Below, piece after piece: positions 35,135 to 47,605 of a stretch of 64,000 nt of DNA. Positions within the stretch are counted from its first letter, which is position 1. The number at the start of each line of letters is the position of its first letter. This stretch comes from Monilinia fructicola. Its lineage: Eukaryota > Ascomycota > Leotiomycetes > Helotiales > Sclerotiniaceae. The translations under genes were made by a program, and so were the position numbers. The notes under the pieces were generated by a model. That model was not told the origin of the DNA, made no database searches, and saw only the letters and a list, made by a program, of their open reading frames with translations. The stretch is taken from NCBI GenBank assembly GCA_008692225.1, contig VICG01000004.1:1426501-1490500 (forward strand). The letters run 5' to 3'.

Positions 35135-36857
35135 ATGTATCGAAACACCAACCAACTATCATCAGGCACAGACATAATGAACGATAGAAGTCATCTCCGA
35201 AGCTCACGAAGCCAAGGCCATTTCCATCGAAGAAGACCTGATGATATATATATCCGGAATCCTCCAGCCCATACATTTGCATATTCATCCGTGGAACAAC
35301 TAGCCTTAACACCCGATTTCTTGATTGATAGAGAGGAAGAAAAAGAAGATACTATACTTTCAATGCAAACTCCAAAACTTCTTCTTCCTTCTACCAATGT
35401 ATCATCCTCACCTAGGAACTTTTTCCTTGAAAAACCACCCGCGGATTGGGATTCGGAGCAGAGTCCTATTTCGCCTGGAGTTACGATGCTATTAAGTCCG
35501 GCTTCTTGTTTGGATGGGGATGGTGTAGATTTGGAGGTTATGGAATTTTTTCAGACGTATGTTGTTTGATATGTGGTTCTTGGTTTTGAGTTGAATTCTA
35601 ATGTTGTAATTTGGTGCTGATGGTTCCTCCCTTTTTAGTGCAACATATGCAGGAGCAAAAACATTTGCGGATAACACGCAAGTTGTACCGAGATCTCTGA
35701 ACGAGAATAAGAAGAAATCCACACCAAAAATTGGGCTGCCTTCGCCGAAAACTCCACAGGCTTGGTCATCGACTGAGGAACCTGATATCAGTACTCTTCC
35801 TCCTCGAGAAGTGGTTGAAAGAAATATTCTGGAAGCTCGTCTTAAGCTCACTGGGCAGGTGACTTCGAATGAAAAACCTTTGGATTTTGAAGAGAGTGAA
35901 TTTTCTCCGAAGAAAAATCCACTGGAGGCATATCTTGTAGCTCCACGGCCAATGCGAGGTCGAAAACAGACAAAGTCGCCACTCTCGGATGTAAAGCAAA
36001 CGGAGATGTCTCCTGAATGTGGACAATGTCATACCCTGCCAGTCGACCATCCAAGAAGGAATATTGAATCAAAGCGTTCTCTATCTCAAAGTAGGCAGCA
36101 ATTGAAACCATCGCCCAGTGGAAACAACATCCTCCGAAGTACTCGCAGTCAAAAAAGTATGCTGGAGCCAACCCCAGCAATGCACCCAACCATATCAAGA
36201 ACGCCTAGTCCTGCATTCGATTTTGATGATTCGGACATCACGGATATTGAAAGTGATACTGAGTTTGACGAGAGAGGCAACGAGAGACTGAGTAGGTGTG
36301 AAACACTATCGAGTCAAGATCCTCATAGCCCGATGTTCGATCGACCCCCACAGCCTTTGGAGAAAGATTGGAAATTTCGTCTTCAGCAAGACTATGCGAT
36401 GGGTACTCTAGGTACTCCATTACCACCATCAATATTCTCCTCTGGAAACCAACCTCCAAGAGACATTTCCAAGTTGAAAAACCGAAAGATTGATGAGGTT
36501 GGACTACCCCACAACAATGCTACGTATCCAAAAGATTACACAAAGGGTACGCGCATAAGTCGACCCCGCCAGCATAGTGCAGAATCATCAATACACTCTT
36601 CTACCTCACATATCGTACCCCCTCCTCGAAGAAACAGCCCGCCTATCACCGCTCCGATCCATCAAGATCAAATGAAAGAAAGAGGAGCATCATTTGAGCC
36701 GGAATCCCGCACACCGAGAACCTTGGTATCTAATTGGCTTTCGAGTATTTCCTCTAACGCTGGACGTAAGGAACCATCACGAGAGCAGGATGTTTTTTGG
36801 AAGAAAACTCGGAGTTGGGGTCGGAAGACGAAACCTAAGATGGAGAGCTGGATTTGA
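35135..36857 (+). CDS. Long disordered fungal protein, intact, function unknown
   Basis: Exons 35135-35556 and 35639-36857 give 546 residues without any break. It starts MYRNTNQLSSG; a second Met (IMNDRSHLRSS) 14 codons on is an alternative start. The only ordered-looking part surrounds the splice join: VDLEVMEFFQTATYAGAKTF. A Glu/Arg segment REVVERNILEARLKL follows. The rest is Ser/Pro/Arg-rich with many SP and TP sites (ISPGVTMLLSPAS, RTPSPAFDFDDSDITDIESD), suggesting kinase regulation. It ends in a basic, Trp-containing tail (WKKTRSWGRKTKPKMESWI). I do not recognise a domain. Confidence 0.7.
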
Positions 36858-38749
36858 GAGTGTAGGAAATAAATGAAGGGGAATTGTTGACTGGTTCGGG
36901 TGCAGGAGGGTGTTAATATTGATGTACCTAGTTGTTCGTTCTGAATGCTAGCTTGTTTGTAAACGGGAAAGGTCTGGATATCTAGGTACTAGGTAGTTCG
37001 ATAATCCTTGGAATACTTAATGTATGATATTATGGAGAGAAGTATATGGGAAATATGAAAACCCTTGAGAGAGAGGTGGGGGATGGGGAAGAGATTGCAT
37101 CGTATTTGGGATTGTCTAATGGCTACCTCGTAAGGCTTGTGAGTGTTCTAGGCCTAAATTCAGATTGATATCAACTTCCAGTTAATACTCCGTAGGTTTC
37201 TCAACTTCCGATGCTTCTCTCACCTCTTGTTTTTAATTGTACTCCATACTCATGTAATGAATTGTTGTGTCAAGAATTACGGGTATGCGCGCGATTGCTG
37301 CTCGCTGTCACTACTATCCTACCTGTCCTACCGAGGATTGTAATACCTTGACCTTACCAGGTCTGAACTCAACTGAGAGCTATATACTTCGCGCCTTTCT
37401 GTCTGCCTTTTTCGCTTTGACGCTTTGTTTGCAGCGAAGTTAAACCATACATACTATCGTTCGTTTCAAAGCTCATTAAAGTTCCATTTGAAGGAGAAAA
37501 TGCACTGAATTATAATTACCTGTTAACGAGTACGAAGAGGAAAGGGGCCAATATGCCGGCCGGCGACCTATCTCCAGATACTCCTGTACGGAGTACATTA
37601 CGGCGTACAGTAGCACAGGATCTAGCAGGCGGGTAGGTGTAATAAAGTGGGGTATCTTAACCTTAAGTAGTTACCCGGCTCGCCTACTGTCGCTCAGCAA
37701 TCATGCTGAGTCAGCATGGCAGATGGATCGATAGGGTAAGCCAACAACACCTAGAGTGCAAAACGAAGGATGGATGGATGACCTAATCAGTTGTTGAATC
37801 ATCCATGGATGTTTGATTCATCTCTTTCTCCATCAATGATAACAAACCTGCCTTCATACGAATATACTGAGAGTATCACACAAATGACTTCATTTCGTCG
37901 CAAATTTATTGATTCATATATGGATACATATACATATACAGATAACCATCAAATGAACGATATTAATGCACTCTTTTCTATTTGTGCCAGCTATACGAAT
38001 GACGTTAAATGCAAAATACAGAGGGCTGTGTCGGAAGATGATGCATCGATGTTGGTGCCACCCACAAAAATCCCGACAAGCTACACCAAGTACAGACAGA
38101 CAGACAAGCTGGCAGGCTACGAGGCGCAGGAAAGTTAGAAAGCTGTAACTCGGGTGTCGAATTCCCTTCTAGAGTTGAAAATCAGCAAGCATTCCCGTTC
38201 CTTGGCCAATCCCTCGTCATCGTCAACCAACAATTCGGGTTATCGTTGTAGGATGGATGGATGATGGATGGATGGTAGCGATCTTCATATCGCTTCATAG
38301 CGAGAAAAGACCTTTACGAAGTGGATTATTAAGTGAGGACCGGAGACCCACATCTGTTGGTTGGTTAAAGGCAAGAGAAGACAGAGGTAAGGTTAAAAAA
38401 CGAAAAACAAAAAAGAAAAAGGTAGGTAGGTAGTCTTTCTTCTCTCTTCCCTCCAAAAGTATCGTTGTGGCGCAGACATTTAAGCATGGATTGATTGCTA
38501 CTGTACAGCTGTATCGTGCGTGGGTGGTACAGTACCATTATACCATACTGTCGTCTCATATTCTTCCATCCATATGGTTGATATGCCATTCTCTGTCGAT
38601 CCTCTGTTACACTACTGATACTAGGTACTGATACGATACGCAAATACCCATTAATAAGGTACATCTGGGAATTCAAAATTGTGGATGAAGAGGAAGAAAA
38701 GAGTTAGAACTTTTGATTCACCAACCTTAGATCTCCACATTCAATCAAC
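36858..38749. other. Intergenic region
   Basis: 1.9 kb without a supported gene. It contains GATG/ATGG runs (37,768-37,780; 38,252-38,273) and a TAGG run (38,420-38,434). A TACGGAGTA-type palindromic motif cluster lies at about 37,585-37,612. The ORF at 37791 has no family resemblance. Confidence 0.5.
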
Positions 38750-41700
38750 ATGAGCTCCAATTTAGCAGAACAAAAAAGCATATTGAAACTAGGGGAAATT
38801 GGCCTTCCTGATATTGATAATAATAATACATCAGTCGGTATCGCATCTTCTTCGGTGTCAAAGTCTCCGCCGAAATTGACCCATCAAAGGCACGGCTATC
38901 GCAGAATGGATTCACAAGGCTCCGTTCAATTTTCCCCATTTCTTGAATCGACTCTAGGAGGTTCTTCTTATTCTTCGATCCCACTAATAATCGAGGGTGA
39001 TCATTCGGATTCTTCAAACATGTCACCACAAGGGCTTGGGATCTCTCGAATGCCAACTACTGGTAGTCGCAACTCTCAAAGTCCTCCAAGTCCTCCAAGT
39101 CCACCCAGTCCTCCCAGTCCCCCAAGCAGATTCAACAGTCCGCCAATTGGTTCTGGATCTTCAATGGTTTCTCCTGCGACTTCACAAAATCCTCTATTGG
39201 CATCTCCAAACTGGACCGAAAAGAATACAGGTGGTGGTGGTGGTGCTGGCTTTTCGGGGTTGGACCAAAAGCATACACGCAATGAATCTTTGGATGAGGT
39301 GGATATCTCTAGGGGAAGGATCTCAGCTTTCACCGAAAGTTTGGACATGGCTTTTGAGACTCCGAATGTCTCGAGACTGAGCAGCATTCGCGAAGACCAT
39401 GATGAGAAACATATTGGATGTGGATGCGCAGCGCATAAGGATATTCACTCTCGTGTTAGAAGTTGGACGTCGGTATCAGTTTTATGCCTTTGCATTTACT
39501 CAACCATATTCTCTGGCATTTGGTTCTTTATTGCCGCTCTTCGACCAAGATATGGCGAGCATATTAAAACCAATGGTTCATTGCCACCGACGACTGCTTC
39601 GATTTTGTTTGCTGGTTTTGCGAAAAGTATTGAGTTATCCTTCGTCACTATATTTGTCAATTTTTTAGGCCAAGTTTTTAAGTCGGAGGTCTCTTGTTAG
39701 AAGTTCTGATGGTGTCACTGTTGCTGAGTTGACAATGCGAACTTGGGTACGTTTATTCCCTTTCTGTTTGTATATGGGTTTGCTCGTTGAGAATTACATG
39801 CTCTTGCGCTCTGGAATACTTGTCTGATGTTAAATATGTTTACTTTTAGGTCATCCAACCAGGATTTATGATCACAAACCCCAAGATTTTGAGAAAGGCT
39901 GCATGGTCAATATTGGGTGGAATCACATTGGTTGCAGCTTTTGTGGCTATGTTCTATACCACGGCGTCCGATGCCATAGTCAGCCCTAGCCTCCAATGGG
40001 GGAAATGGGAACGTGCAGTAATGAAAGGGTTAGTCGAGACAAGCTATGGAAATACTTATTATGTCAAAAAGACCTGCCACACTTCCAATTTCAACAGCCA
40101 TTGATAGCGAATATTCCGCCTCTACATGTGTGGATATGGATCATGCTGGAGAAGGTGTGTAAACTCCCTAATAGACCAATTTGCTGATTTGCTGATTCTG
40201 CAGCCTATCATAACTTTCTTGAGTTCATTCGTACTTGGGCCGATATTGCTGCTATTGGAGGAGGAAAGAACTACTCTGAGTTAGCAAATCGACCAAATGT
40301 TACGGCTACGCTTTACGATAATACTACCGTCAAAGCTTCATGGATTCGTACAAATACCAGCGACATGGATGCTAATTACAAGAAGTACAATCGCATTGTG
40401 AACAACGTCACACTTGCTATGCCTCATAGTGGTGTCATCTCAGCTGCCTCGGACCAGATTAATGGCATATTACAACCTTCTGATCTTGAGGGCGTAGGAG
40501 AATACCAAGTAAGAGCATCGGTAGTGAGCCCCACCATCAATGTTCTATGCGCCAACATGAACAAATCCGAATTATCGCCAATCATATACGTTGATTGGCC
40601 TAACGCGATCACAAATCAGTCTATGAGTGTTCCAAACCAAAGGGTGCCTTGGAGTGGTTATACATCAGAAATTGTGCTAGAGCCGGGTCAGAAATACCTC
40701 AATAGTACTGCTGCGGATAATGTTTTTGGTTGGGGTGTAAACGATAGACAGCCGCCAGTGTTCCCTATGGTAAGCTTAGAATATGTTATGATTGTTATAT
40801 TCTTGTTGACTCCCTGTAGTTACCTATCGACTACAAACACCATACTCAACATTTCGGTATACCAAAGCGAGTTTATATATTTACTTGCGAAATCGAGTGC
40901 CACAACTGACTATACTGTCTGTCAGATGAGTAAGTACTCTTTTTTTGATGCATCTTAACTTTGTGCAAATTGACGTTGATCATTTGAATAACATGAATTG
41001 GATTGATGCCATGAGCGCTTTCGAGTTTTGATAGCTTCAGTATTAACAATTTTGCTAGGCTCCTTTCTTGCAGTCGACTGTAGCACAAGATATTCCGCTA
41101 GTGGGTCAGGCGGGGTCCTTGAGAATACTTGCGGAGATCCCAATGATGAAACAGCTTATTCCAAATCCGTTGACCCTCATCCTGAAAAACGTGCAACCAG
41201 ACTTTCGAAACATCGTTTCAGAATGGGCTCTCTCATTGTCTCTCAATACTGGGGTATCAAACGACAATGCTTCTATTTCTCGTTTGTTAACACAATTCGT
41301 TCCGACCACTCCTAGTTTGAACACCAACATTACCCAGCATTGCAGAGGCACTCGCTTCATTATCTGGGTGCACACTCCTTACCAGCGCTCAAGGTGCTAC
41401 CTTCAGACATTATATGGGATATAGTGGTCCACAAAACATCATAATTCCCGGCATATACGAACCATTCAACGCATCCATATCCAGTCAATCTTATACCTCG
41501 GCCCTATCCAACGCTGGCAACACATGTTTTACTTGGTTCTCATCCTCGTTTTCCTCACCAACATCTTCTGTCTCTGCTATTTCATTCGCCAACGCGGCCT
41601 CGTAACCGATTTTACCGAAACTCAAAATTTATTTGCCCTGGCGGTGAATAGTCCGCCTTCTCAACGTTTGGGTGGAAGTTGTGGTGCTGGTCCTCAGGGT

Positions 41701-41775
41701 GATCAACTAAACGTTGATTTTCATGTGGAACATGAGGAAAACACTAGTCACTTTTTATTTGAAGGAGGGGAATAG
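38750..41775 (+). CDS. Conserved fungal multi-pass membrane glycoprotein, frameshifted in this sequence
   Basis: Large membrane protein of unknown function. Exons 38750-39746, 39850-40154, 40204-40769, 40820-40929, 41059-41775. A Ser-rich cytoplasmic N-terminus contains SPPSPPSPPSPPSPP at about residue 110. Helices follow: SVLCLCIYSTIFSGIWFFIA, LFAGFAKSIELSFVTIFVNF, AAWSILGGITLVAAFVAMFY, and near the C-terminus MFYLVLILVFLTNIFCLCYF. The loop between helices 3 and 4 is about 450 residues long, has many N-glycosylation sites (NYS, NVT, NTS, NST, NKS) and paired Cys, so it is probably extracellular. The C-terminal tail is soluble (DFTETQNLFALAVNSPPSQR). About six single-base shifts need correction, at about 39681, 40085, 40840, 41191, 41336 and 41518, mostly an extra A, T or C in a run. 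Confidence 0.72.
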
Positions 41776-43175
41776 TACTAGTGTCTTTCAACCTCCAAGT
41801 TACGAATTGAAAGATCGAAATGCGGGGGTGGGATTGAAGTCGAGAACGGCAAAGTAGTTTATAGTATGTTGAGTAATAAGCGGAGGAGTTTTCTTTGATT
41901 AGAAAATATTTGGTGGTGGTTGCTTAGGAGCGGTAATTATTGCATATGAAAAGCAAAAGGGTGGGCGTTTAATAGTTAATTGTACATGTAAGATTTAGAG
42001 ATGATGATACCCATAGCGACGAACTTATGAACTTTAATTTACCAAGTTTCCTGGATGAATCAATTTTAATTCCGTTCTTATGTAGCGAACTTGCTGATTT
42101 GGCAATGCTTCCTTTAATGAGCATTTTGACCTTCAATAGGTGTAGGTATGAATGGTACGTCTAAAAGGTCCGGTATTTTTTCTTGCTTTGTCAAGGTGCA
42201 TCTATCGAAGGTGTCTTGGTCGCTTCATGCAACGAGATGAGTGTGAGAGATTATACACATTTGACCCCCTCTCACTTGGTTGACTTCAGGTATTCGTCAC
42301 ATCCCTGCAACCAAATGGATGGTCCAGTTGTGCTGGGCACTCTGCATCTACCTGTCAATTCCATCCGTCTCCTGCACCTACCACCGTCAACTCCAATCTC
42401 GCATCCTCACCCCTACTTCCCGACGACTACGTCGTTTACCCCTCGTGTGTATGTCTTGGGATGTCGGGCATCGTCTGGGTCTGACGGGGCACTGCGCGTG
42501 CAAGGTTTTGCTTGTGAGGTGTGCGAGGCTTGATGGATACGTAGGAAGTAGGTAGGTAGGTAGGTAGGGAGGGAGGTATACGAGTTCGATGTAGTGTTGG
42601 GTCATCTTACATGCGAATGCGTGTATGTATGTATGGAGATGCATGCGCGGGACTATGGGTGATGGAGTTGATGGTGCGGTCCAATCAGAGGATTGTGTGA
42701 GTTGTGGGCTTTCAGTTATGTTGTGTTTGTTGTTTGGGGAAAGGGGTGGGGGATGGGGATGGAATGGGAATGGGGATGTGAATGAGGGCTTGATGGTTGT
42801 CTGGCTGGAGATTGGGCTGGATTCGTGTGATTTGTGGGTTGTGGGGTTTTGGGGTTGGGTGTGGTTGCTGGTGGTTTGGGGGGGTGGACTAGAGGTGAGG
42901 GGTGGTCTTCAGTATGGTGATGAGTCAGCTTGTTGGGGTGGTTCTGAGGGGTGCGCGGTTGGTGTAACGATGGTAGTGGTGGTGATGATGCTGATGTGAG
43001 AAGAAGATGATGATGATGAGGGGAAGCTGGGGAGGTGTACATAAGAAGTTGAGATGTCGATAATATGGAGAGATTGAAAAGCCGTACATCTTGTGTCTAA
43101 GCTCTCATCTCTCGATTTCCAATTCGATATTATCTTACGATTTGATATCACCGTCTAACACTTTAACCCTTCAAG
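41776..43175. other. Intergenic, strongly strand-asymmetric G/T-rich tract
   Basis: At 42,600-43,030 the + strand is rich in G and T (GGGG, TGTGGG, GATGATG), which opens long artificial ORFs on both strands. Repeats include a GTAG run at 42,546-42,569. No protein here looks real. The end of this stretch is the CYP55 promoter. Confidence 0.55.
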
Positions 43176-45046
43176 ATGTCCGGTGAGTTCTTTGTTTCAT
43201 CGTCTACCTTTTCCTTCCTCTTTTTTCTCTGCCCGTAAACTCAACACCGTTATTAACAACCCCCTAATCAGACCTTCCCCATTTTCCCTTCACCCGCCTC
43301 GCGGGTAGCAATCCCGCCCCAGAGAACGCAGAGTTACGCCACCGATGTCCAATTAGCCAGGTCGAGCTCTTCGATAAAAAGAAAGCGTGGTTATTTACCA
43401 AACATGCAGATTGTTGTAGGATATTGGGTGGACAGGATTTCTCGGCTGTGAGTGCGGTCACTTGCTCCTTCGGAGGGCTGGGGTTCTTTATCTTTTGTTT
43501 AGCTGATACCCTGAGATGTGAAATCTTCGAGGAGCATAGATGGGATGGTAGGGGAAAAATGCAAAGTCTATTGTTAACATATGAAAAAGGATCGAAGACA
43601 AGACGGATATCCCGAGATCCACGGAGGTGGAAAGGTAGCCGCGTTAGCATCTGAGCCTACATTTGTGAATCTAGATGATCCTGCACATTTTCTGCAACGG
43701 TGAGTTTTCCCCGACTCACAAACATGTGCCGCATGAGGAGTGACCAATGAGAATAGTAATCGAATACAACCTTTCTTCGAAAAAACCGCCATTGATCGGC
43801 TTCGCCCCTTTATTCAATCTATCGTTGACCAGGCGCTCGATCAGATGATCTCAGAAGGATGCTCTTCCCCAGTGGACTTGATCCACAAGCTCGCAGCGCC
43901 GATTCCTACCTTGACTGTGTATCATATGCTGGGGATACCGGAGGAGGATATGGGGAAGTTGGCATTTGATAGCGAGGTGCGGAATAGTACGAGTAGAAAC
44001 GCGGCTGAAAATTCAAATACGTATGTGGAGATTTGTTTTTCCGTGATTGCGATGTTGTTTTATGGATTAGTTTGCTGATCACGATGATGGCGGCACGATA
44101 GAAATCTTCAAGGGTACATGAAAGAGTTGACGGAGAGGAAGAGGATCAGTCCCGGGGATGACCTGATTAGCGAACTTATCGATCAGGTAGTCTGTCATCT
44201 CGATACCTTGTGTCCAATACTGATCGGTTCCCAGTATCATCACGGCATCGGCACTCTCGCGGAAATCTCTTCCCTCGCTTATCTAGTCCTCGTGGCTGGC
44301 AATGCAGCAGTCATAAATAGCATTGCGCTCGGCATCCTCACTCTTCAGCAACACCCCGACCAACTCGCCGAGCTGATCGCCAATCCGGGCCTCGCACCGC
44401 AAGTTGTTGATGAGATATTTAGGTATCAGACTACGAGTGCATTGAACTGTAGACGAGTAGCTTTGAAGGATGTTGTGATTGGAGGACAGGTATGTGATTT
44501 ATCTGATCGTCAACCTTGGTCTAGATTCTAGAAACTCTATGCAATTTAGCAGCTACAGCAGACACGGGCTAATATGATGCGATGCGTGGAGCAGAAAATC
44601 AAGAAAGGAGAAGGCGTAATATGTGCAGTTCAAGCAGCCGACAGAGACGAGGGATTCTTACCGATCCAGACCCTGAGACTTTTGACATCCATCGGAAACA
44701 TGATATCAAAGATGTGTTGGGCTTTGGATGGGGAATCCACCGGTGTCAGGCGGAATGGTTGAAGTAAGGCTGAGCTGGAGATTGTTTTTGGTGAGTTACG
44801 CTTTTTGTTTGCCACACGAGAGTGGATTTTTGAGGGCAATGATTTACGATGCATTTGGAAAGAGGAGGGGGTGATCGGAGAGGGCAAAAGGTGAATGAAT
44901 AGCTTACTGGGTACTGATCGATGATGAAATCAGCAACATTGTATAAACGCCTACCTAATCTCAAGATTGCAATTCCCTTGGATCAACTAAAGTATACGCC
45001 GCCTACTCAGAATATTGGAATTTTGGAGCTGCCAGTGATATGGTAA
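43176..45046 (+). CDS. CYP55: CYP55-family cytochrome P450 (P450nor-like), with changed catalytic residues
   Basis: CYP55 enzymes (P450nor) reduce nitric oxide to N2O directly with NAD(P)H in fungal denitrification. Exons 43176-43182, 43272-43447, 43590-43699, 43757-44020, 44102-44186, 44235-44489, 44595-44790, 44934-45046. The protein starts MSDLPHFPFTRLAGSNPAPE and follows P450nor throughout: KAWLFTKHADCC, DGYPEIHGGGK, YHMLGIPEEDM, I-helix LVLVAGNAAVINSIALG, ExxR in VVDEIFRY, heme loop FGWGIHRCQAEWL, end LEIVFATLYKRLPNLKIAIP and NIGILELPVIW. Against Fusarium P450nor numbering, Thr243 is Ala, Asp393 is Asn and Arg392 is Gln, while Ser286 and Arg64 appear kept. Two one-base shifts need correction (about 44652 and 44762). 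It could be a P450nor with altered chemistry or a relative with a new substrate. Confidence 0.87.
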
Positions 45047-45750
45047 CCTTAGTCGACAAAGAGAATGGTTTCATACTCTTGCCTTGGCTCGGTGGTCTCT
45101 ACTTGTATCTTGTGTATGGTTTGATATCTGCTAATTCCTCGTCACTCTTTTACTTCATAATTGGATAATTAATTGTTGGATTTGTATCTTTGTATCGTAT
45201 CATAATAATCTGTTTTACTGATGCTCACATTCATGGAACCTCTAATTGAAGCAAGAGTCTGCAGTCATGCTAATATTAGTGATGATGGATAGGATAGAAC
45301 GCTCTCTAAACCCCTTTTCACGTTAAAAATTTGGCAAACAAGAGAGCGAGTGCTAATTGAGAGACTCAACGACAATTGATTTAAAGAGCTGTGCCTCAGT
45401 TGATCAATGAGTCAGTCTATTGGATTCATAGTTGTTCCTACCCCTCATATCCTCATTCCTCATTCTAACTCGCTCCTCCCCGATGTGATACAATGGCATT
45501 GAGATCGAAGGAAAGAAGCCCTGATTAATATACCATCAACCAGATCCATTCAAAAGATCTGATCCCCCCGTTTTCCTCATCATTGCAAATACAAAACATG
45601 AACATAAGAAGATTCCCTTATTAACAATACTACACTTTGCTTTCAAGTATTACATTTTGCTACATTCTGCTTCCATTTGCTTTGATATCGGTTTGCCTTC
45701 ATCATCTTTCGCCTCGACGCTATTCTACGCATTGGGTGAAGAAACCCAGC
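45047..45750. other. Intergenic region
   Basis: 700 bp without a supported gene; the 3' flank of CYP55 and the leader of the next gene. Confidence 0.5.
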
Positions 45751-46940
45751 ATGTGTTGTGAGTCTATCTCCCAGTCGAGTCCAATTTGACCATTTCAACA
45801 TGGACGAAACTCATTCCTAACATAGTAACACCAACAGATCCGCAATTTGCTCGAAGAATGACTGCCGTTCCACCCCACCCCCAGCATTCTCCGAGACGGA
45901 ACGACTCGTAAGTCAATCGTACACTGTCGGGATCTCTCAACTCAATTGAAAGATCCACCTCGGATGGAACGCGAAAGAGCCCATCTCTTCCCCTATCATG
46001 CCACCATCTGAACTTCCAGCATAGCTCCAACCGAGAGATCAATGCCCCCGTTTGCTAACGCGTCCAGCAGAGATCCAAGTTCCTCAACTTCGAGCAGCAT
46101 CGCGAGCTCCCCCTCGCCCCCTTCTACCGCTGGTTCGTCCTCCACAGCATCCACAAGCGCAACTTCAAAGACGGGGCCTTCCAAGCGAGCATCCCCCTGG
46201 ATCCCCGCCGGCGCCGACGCCTGGCCCATCGAGAAGATCCTCCTCGCGCTCTGCGCCTCGACGCTCCTCACCAACGCAGAGAGAAGCACCCTGTGCGCCT
46301 TCCTCGACGAATACCATCAGCAGCTGACGGTGGAGGCCCGCGCGCCCTCGAACGGGCTGCGCCCCAACTTTGCATGGGAGTTCGTCAAGCGCATGTTTGA
46401 CCAAAACGACCCGACGCACCTCGCCGGACGATCCTTCTTCAGCGACGCAGACCGTCACAGGGAGTGGGCGCCGCCGCCGTACTCCCAAGTCGACAAGAAG
46501 AACCACTGCGCGTCCATGCCCGTCTATCGCGCCGAAGAGCAGCGCCAGCGCCAGCGCGCGAGCAGCCTCGAGACCACGCGCAAGCTAGAGCAAGGGCCGT
46601 CGGAGAATGCTAGCCCGCGGCGGGGCGCCAAGAGACTTGTTTCGGGCACGGCGAGCGGTTCCAGTAGTCCGATCAAGAAGCCGAGGTCGGCGGTTGAAGT
46701 GGTGGAGCTGGGGGATGAGGCTTACGGTATGTGTGCTTGATTGTCCTGGATATCCTGGGGCGCGCGGTGCTAACGTGCCCGGCAGATTCGGCGGTGGGTA
46801 TGGAGTTTTTAACATGGCTGGTTTCGGGGGGGATCCTTTTGTGCTTTGTTTTCTACCCTTGCGAGGTTCTCGTGTTATCTGACGGTGGGCAGCTGGGAGG
46901 TTTTTTAGGGGGACAGTCTCAAGTATTATTCGTTCATTAG
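45751..46940 (+). CDS. Unknown protein encoded by a GC-rich gene, frameshifted in this sequence
   Basis: Exons about 45751-45757, 45838-45907, 46071-46726 and possibly 46786-46940. It starts MCYPQFARRMTAVPP. One missing C in the C-rich run at about 45,871-45,883 lets exon 2 read FSETERL and join RSKFLNFEQHRELPLAPFYR then WFVLHSIHKRNFKDGAFQAS. A second shift near 46,205 leads to AWPIEKILLALCASTLLTNA and NGLRPNFAWEFVKRMF. The C-terminal half is charged and Gln/Arg-rich, with a basic SSSPIKKPRS stretch that could be a nuclear signal. I do not recognise the family. From 46,070 to 46,700 the DNA is far more GC-rich than its neighbours, with C/G at most third codon positions. Confidence 0.5.
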
Positions 46941-47605
46941 TACGTGGGGCTGTCGCGGAGTAGTATTACAGTACATTATCATTATGTATCACAATGGGTC
47001 CGTAGATACTCAACATCAACATGAATCAGGAATCCTCTTTCCACCTCACAACTTTGTAGCTCGATAATTAATCCACCTGTCTGTCATGCCAATGACGAAC
47101 ATGATACGAACCAAGGATATTATTGCAATCCAAGATGACGTTGTAAAGAGCCCCTGGAAGTAAGATTAATATTCACTTGGTTGGGCTCCGGGCTCCGGGC
47201 TGAAGAAGATTTGTCCAGGGAGACATACATAAGTCGGTATCTAGGTATCTAGGTATCTAGGTATCCAATCATTCATTCATTCCTCTGATCGTCCATCTAT
47301 TCATCTATCTCTATCATCTGATGGTGATTGTAATGTCATTCCGTCATATCTCATATCGCATCCAAGGGTGATTCCACGATCCCTCCCACCCCACAAAAAG
47401 TGCATTTTTAAATTTAAACTCCAGTTCCATGCCCAATCCCACACGTGTCCAAGAGGGATTTTACGTTTCCCCGATATCTTTGCTTCTACTTGTGAATCAC
47501 GCAGATGGGCATATTGACTTTGGGCCTCGCACGCTCGCTGCCCTGCACTGGGTGACGATTGTTGTTTGCAGTCATGACACTCGTGTGAACGTCAAGCTTT
47601 CACTT
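46941..47605. other. Intergenic region with an octamer repeat
   Basis: TATCTAGG repeats about four times at 47,235-47,262. No gene is supported; the + ORF at 47429 lies in the 3' flank of the minus-strand gene and has no resemblance to a protein. Confidence 0.5.

Noticed and set aside
42625..43042. Overlapping 108-124-codon ORFs on both strands (Gly/Val-rich on +, His/Pro-rich on -)
   Set aside because: They come from a G/T-rich strand-biased tract with simple repeats. Amino-acid composition is extreme, there are no splice sites and no family resemblance.
46042..46327. Alternative Ser- or Pro-rich frames at the start of the GC-rich gene
   Set aside because: GC-rich DNA opens all frames. The frame reading NFEQHRELPLAPFYRWFVLH has a balanced, folded-protein composition and joins exon 2 in phase after one correction.
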